From assembly GCA_963817075.1 (NCBI GenBank), contig CAWFMT010000009.1, positions 558,001-622,000 on the forward strand: a stretch of 64,000 nucleotides of DNA. Direction: 5' to 3'. Position numbers and translations under genes: made by a program. Of this stretch, positions 61,308 through 64,000 are shown piece by piece (within the stretch, counting starts at the first letter, position 1; every line of letters starts with the position of its first letter). The notes under the pieces are model-generated. The model saw only the letters and a list, made by a program, of their open reading frames with translations. It ran no database searches and was not told the DNA's origin. Origin of the DNA: DASPKM01 sp963817075. GTDB taxonomy: Bacteria > Bacteroidota > Bacteroidia > Chitinophagales > Chitinophagaceae.

Positions 61308-62339
61308 ATGCCAACCAGGCGGAAATTCCTTTATTCTTCTCTACTCGGATCAGCAGGAACATTTTTGTCCAAGGAGATACTTGGAAGATCACCAGGGATT
61401 TCTCAGGCTGTCACAGGTAATCCAATAGTGATCTCTACCTGGAATGAAGGCATAAATGCAAATAAGGCTGCATGGCAGATCTTGAATAGCAATGGGAGGG
61501 CACTTGATGCAGTTGAATCAGGAGTTAAGGTTACAGAGGCCTCTCAGAATTGTTGTGTTGGCCTTGGCGCCAATCCCGATAGAGAAGGATTTGTGACCCT
61601 GGATGCCTGTATTATGGATGAAAACTTTAACTGTGGAAGCGTAGCCTTCCTCGAAAGGATCAAACATCCTATTTCGGTTGCAAGAAGGGTGATGGAAAAA
61701 ACACCACATGTGATGCTTGTAGGAAGTGGTGCACAACAATTTGCTGTGTCCGAAGGATTTCAACTGGAAGATCAGAAACTCTCTGATGACGCTAAGAAAG
61801 CCTATGAGGAATGGCTCAAAAAATCCGAGTATAAACCTCGTATCAATATAGAGAACAAAGGGAATAAAGAATTTCCCCAATCCGAACCTGTTAGCGCAAA
61901 TAAGTTCAACCATGATACCATTGGCATGGTTGCAATGGATGCGAAGGGTAATCTCAGCGGTAGTTGTACAACTAGTGGCATGGGCTTTAAAATGAGAGGG
62001 AGACTGGGAGATTCTCCTATTATCGGCGCAGGATTATTTGTAGATAACGAGGTGGGAGCTGCTACCGCAACAGGTCAGGGTGAGGATGTCATCCGAATTT
62101 GTGGAACACATGCCGTTGTTGAATTCATGAGACAAGGACTTTCACCTGAACAGGCTTGTAAGAAAGCTGTTGAGAGAATCGCGAGGATCAAAGGCGCAAA
62201 AGCTAAGGAGATACAAGTTGGATTTATCGCATTGAACAAGAAAGGCCTCTTTGGTGCATTTGCTTTGCAGAAAGGATTTACGTATGCTGTGAGGAATAAG
62301 ACTATTGAGAAATTGTATGAATGCAAAAGCTTGTTCTAG
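61308..62339 (+). CDS. N4-(beta-N-acetylglucosaminyl)-L-asparaginase
   Basis: 343 aa with a twin-arginine-like leader (MPTRRKFLYSSLLGSAGTFL). Ntn-hydrolase: WEGDs such as WNEGINANKAAWQILNSNGRALDAVESGVKVTE. Autocleavage gives Thr204 in NKFNHDTIGMVAMDAKG, the usual HDT site. GDSPIIGAGLFVDNEVGAATATGQGED completes the site. Removes GlcNAc from Asn of glycopeptides. CutC is 100 bp downstream. Confidence 0.94.
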   Translation: MPTRRKFLYSSLLGSAGTFLSKEILGRSPGISQAVTGNPIVISTWNEGINANKAAWQILNSNGRALDAVESGVKVTEASQNCCVGLGANPDREGFVTLDACIMDENFNCGSVAFLERIKHPISVARRVMEKTPHVMLVGSGAQQFAVSEGFQLEDQKLSDDAKKAYEEWLKKSEYKPRINIENKGNKEFPQSEPVSANKFNHDTIGMVAMDAKGNLSGSCTTSGMGFKMRGRLGDSPIIGAGLFVDNEVGAATATGQGEDVIRICGTHAVVEFMRQGLSPEQACKKAVERIARIKGAKAKEIQVGFIALNKKGLFGAFALQKGFTYAVRNKTIEKLYECKSLF

Positions 62340-62351
62340 CTGTTATAAGAA

Positions 62352-62431
62352 TTAACCGCAAGGGCGCAAAGACACAAAGAATCGCAAGGAATCTTCGCGA
62401 AACCTTGCGTCATGGCGTCCTGGCGGTTAAA
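62352..62431. repeat. Palindromic element, family A
   Basis: TTAACCGCAAGGGCGCAAAGACACAAAG and CGTCATGGCGTCCTGGCGGTTAAATAAG; ends match other copies. Confidence 0.8.
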
Positions 62432-62442
62432 TAAGAATTTAT

Positions 62443-63177
62443 ATGAACTACATTATCGAAATAGCAACATCGGACTTTGCTTCTTCGAAGGCAGCTGTGG
62501 AAGGTGGTGCAGACAGGATTGAGCTTTGCAATAATTTATCTGAGGGCGGCACTACACAAAGCCTTGGAGTGATAAAGCTTTGCAGGGAGGTATTGTCAAC
62601 GCAATTATTTCCTATCATTCGTCCACGTGGTGGTGATTTTTTGTATACCGAGTCTGAATTCGCAATTATGAAGGAAGAGATCCAGACCTGCAAGGAATTA
62701 AATTGCGATGGGGTTGTAATTGGAGTATTGAATATTAATGGAGACATAGACGTGGCAAGAACGAGCTTACTTGTGAAACTGGCTTATCCAATGGAAGTGA
62801 CTTTTCATAGAGCATTTGATAGATGCAGAGATCCATTTAAGGCACTTGAAGAGTTGATAGAAATCGGGTGCACCAGGATTCTTACATCCGGACAACATCC
62901 AGGAGCGATGGATGGTGCTGATCTGATTTCAAAACTCATAATCTCAGCTGATGAGCGTATCATAATAATGCCAGGTTCGGGAGTCAGGAAGGATAATATT
63001 TCATTGCTGGCGAAGAAGACTGGCGCAAAAGAGTTTCATTCTTCACTTCGCACAAAGGTTAAAAGCAAGATGGAATTTAGGCATCCTAATTTTGGCGAAG
63101 CCGAAAGCTATGAGCATTTTTCTGTTTTGGAAAGTGATGTAAGAGAGCTGAAGGAGGCTTTGTTCACAGGAATTTAA
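62443..63177 (+). CDS. cutC: Copper homeostasis protein CutC
   Basis: 244 aa. TIM-barrel of the CutC family: IEIATSDFASSKAAVEGGADRIELCNNLSEGGTTQSLG, FPIIRPRGGDFLYTESEFAIMKEEI, VTFHRAFDRCRDPFKALEEL and IIMPGSGVRKDNI. Also reported as a cytosolic protein linked to copper; the true enzymatic role is unclear. Possibly cotranscribed with the upstream glycosylasparaginase. Confidence 0.95.
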   Translation: MNYIIEIATSDFASSKAAVEGGADRIELCNNLSEGGTTQSLGVIKLCREVLSTQLFPIIRPRGGDFLYTESEFAIMKEEIQTCKELNCDGVVIGVLNINGDIDVARTSLLVKLAYPMEVTFHRAFDRCRDPFKALEELIEIGCTRILTSGQHPGAMDGADLISKLIISADERIIIMPGSGVRKDNISLLAKKTGAKEFHSSLRTKVKSKMEFRHPNFGEAESYEHFSVLESDVRELKEALFTGI

Positions 63178-63327
63178 GCGGGAGAGTCTTGGAATTTAAA
63201 ATGAAAAATTAAAAATGTAAAATGAAGAAGGAAGACATTTGCCTTTAAATAAGAGATTTCTCTATTTTTCTATTTTACATTTTGCATTTTACATTTTCCA
63301 TTGCGTCATTGTTTCTTTGCGGTAAAG
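63178..63327. repeat. AT-rich simple repeat and half family A element
   Basis: AAAATGAAAAATTAAAAATG and TTTTACATTTTGCATTTTAC palindromic simple sequence, then TTGCGTCATTGTTTCTTTGCGGTAAAG (right half of family A) before the Rrf2 gene. Confidence 0.5.
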
Positions 63328-63360
63328 AATAATTTATTAATAATTCAAATTAAGTCACAC

Positions 63361-63807
63361 ATGCTTTCAAAGAAAGCCCAGTATGCCCTGAAAGCACTTA
63401 GCTATTTAACTGATAAGTACAATCAAGGACCGGTTCTGATCACAGAAATTGCCGAGAAGAAGAATTTACCAATCAAGTTTCTGGAGAGTATTCTTCTTCA
63501 ATTGAAATATGCCGACGTCCTCGATAGCAAAAAAGGAAAGGGTGGTGGTTATTTTCTGAAACAGCCTCCTTCAAAACTTCCTGTAGCAAGAATTATTAGA
63601 ATAATTGATGGACCGATAGCGATGTTGCCCTGCGTTAGTCTCTACTTCTACCAGAAATGCAGCGATTGCCAGGAAAAAAAATGCGAGATCAACAGATTAT
63701 TTTGCGAGGTGCGAGATGCTACGTTGAATGTTCTTGAGAACAGGACCTTATTAGATATTGCTGGGCAATCTGATATTAATATTCCGAAGAAAAGGTCGAA
63801 GTTGTGA
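63361..63807 (+). CDS. Rrf2 family transcriptional regulator
   Basis: 148 aa from the ATG at 63361 (TTG at 63301 rejected). Winged-helix: MLSKKAQYALKALSYLTDKY, IAEKKNLPIKFLESILLQLK and GGGYFLKQPPSKLPVARIIR. C-terminal Cys cluster LPCVSLYFYQKCSDCQEKKC is suited for an Fe-S cluster, as in IscR/RsrR-type members. Target genes not known. Confidence 0.92.
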   Translation: MLSKKAQYALKALSYLTDKYNQGPVLITEIAEKKNLPIKFLESILLQLKYADVLDSKKGKGGGYFLKQPPSKLPVARIIRIIDGPIAMLPCVSLYFYQKCSDCQEKKCEINRLFCEVRDATLNVLENRTLLDIAGQSDINIPKKRSKL

Positions 63808-63832
63808 ATGTAAAATGTAAAATGCAAAATAG

Positions 63833-63916
63833 ATTAACCGCCAGAAACAAAGACGCAAAGGTTCGCAAGGTATTCTTGGTGCAACTTAGCGTCATTGCAT
63901 CTTTGCGGTTAAACCC
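63833..63916. repeat. Palindromic element, family A, last copy
   Basis: TTAACCGCCAGAAACAAAGACGCAAAGG and GCGTCATTGCATCTTTGCGGTTAAACC as inverted ends. Confidence 0.8.
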
Positions 63917-63945
63917 CATTTTCAAATTTTCAAATTTTAAAATTT

Positions 63946-64000
63946 TTAATTCTGTATCGACGCCATCGTCCTCAATATCCCCGAGGCCCACGAATAAACA
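63946..64000 (-). CDS. C-terminal end of a gene cut by the right edge
   Basis: Minus strand, partial. One frame ends in a TAA at 63946 just before AT-rich simple sequence and reads VYSWASGILRTMASIQN. Another frame (to 63776) reads FVGLGDIEDDGVDTELKILK but runs through the repeat family. The first looks like a natural end. The family cannot be named. Confidence 0.35.
   Translation of the reverse strand, partial: VYSWASGILRTMASIQN

Noticed and set aside
63776..63991. Frame reading FVGLGDIEDDGVDTELKILK through the last palindromic element
   Set aside because: It runs through repeat and simple sequence; the other frame with a stop at 63946 is a more natural gene end, so I listed that one with low confidence.

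Overview
The window looks like a chromosome segment of a Bacteroidota bacterium, most likely order Chitinophagales, family Chitinophagaceae. This rests on content: a PorW/SprE-like type IX secretion lipoprotein, a bactofilin-AtpZ operon, a RuvX/deformylase block, many exported proteins with short signal peptides, TAnnTTTG-type promoter boxes, few Shine-Dalgarno sites, and moderate to low GC. No database search was possible, so the placement is inference.

Layout. 1-20.6 kb is ordinary chromosome: a DUF4350/DUF4129/SpoIIM-like locus divergent from an RDD protein, two small membrane proteins, proS, cell-surface proteins, miaA, the small SRP RNA, a transaldolase-like aldolase, an S9 peptidase, a GH88/105 hydrolase, and a TPR histidine kinase with its LuxR-type regulator. 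20.6-31.7 kb is an accessory block of small, mostly unrecognised genes. It is bracketed by two long direct repeats (20636-20863 and 31465-31697), with shorter same-orientation copies of the repeat core after most gene groups. It includes a gene pair present twice, the second copy broken by a frameshift in each gene, plus a LytS/LytTR two-component pair and a serine hydrolase. 31.8-35.1 kb lies on the 3' side of a tRNA-Leu(GAG) gene. It carries a SIR2-like protein (candidate NAD-consuming defence effector) and an unknown protein, between repeated units that contain the tRNA 3' end.

35.1-63.8 kb is again mostly core: a histidine kinase, a GT2 glycosyltransferase, a tRNA-Gly/tRNA-Leu(UAA) locus full of partial tRNA copies with an embedded GIY-YIG endonuclease gene, a UbiA prenyltransferase, ruvX, def, the SprT/ATP synthase I-like/AtpZ/bactofilin operon, PorW/SprE, a class A penicillin-binding protein, a second TPR histidine kinase and regulator pair, an amino-sugar module (NagB-PIG-L fusion next to a GH20 hexosaminidase), a glycosylasparaginase, CutC and an Rrf2 regulator.

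Throughout the core regions, genes are followed by a dispersed palindromic element (roughly TTTAACCGCAAAG ... CTTTGCGGTTAAA, with about fifteen whole or half copies). Some reading frames end inside it. The most interesting signals are (1) the recurring association of partial tRNA genes, hairpins and a GIY-YIG nuclease at three tRNA genes, (2) the tRNA-Leu-anchored SIR2 island, and (3) the cassette-like 20.6-31.7 kb array.
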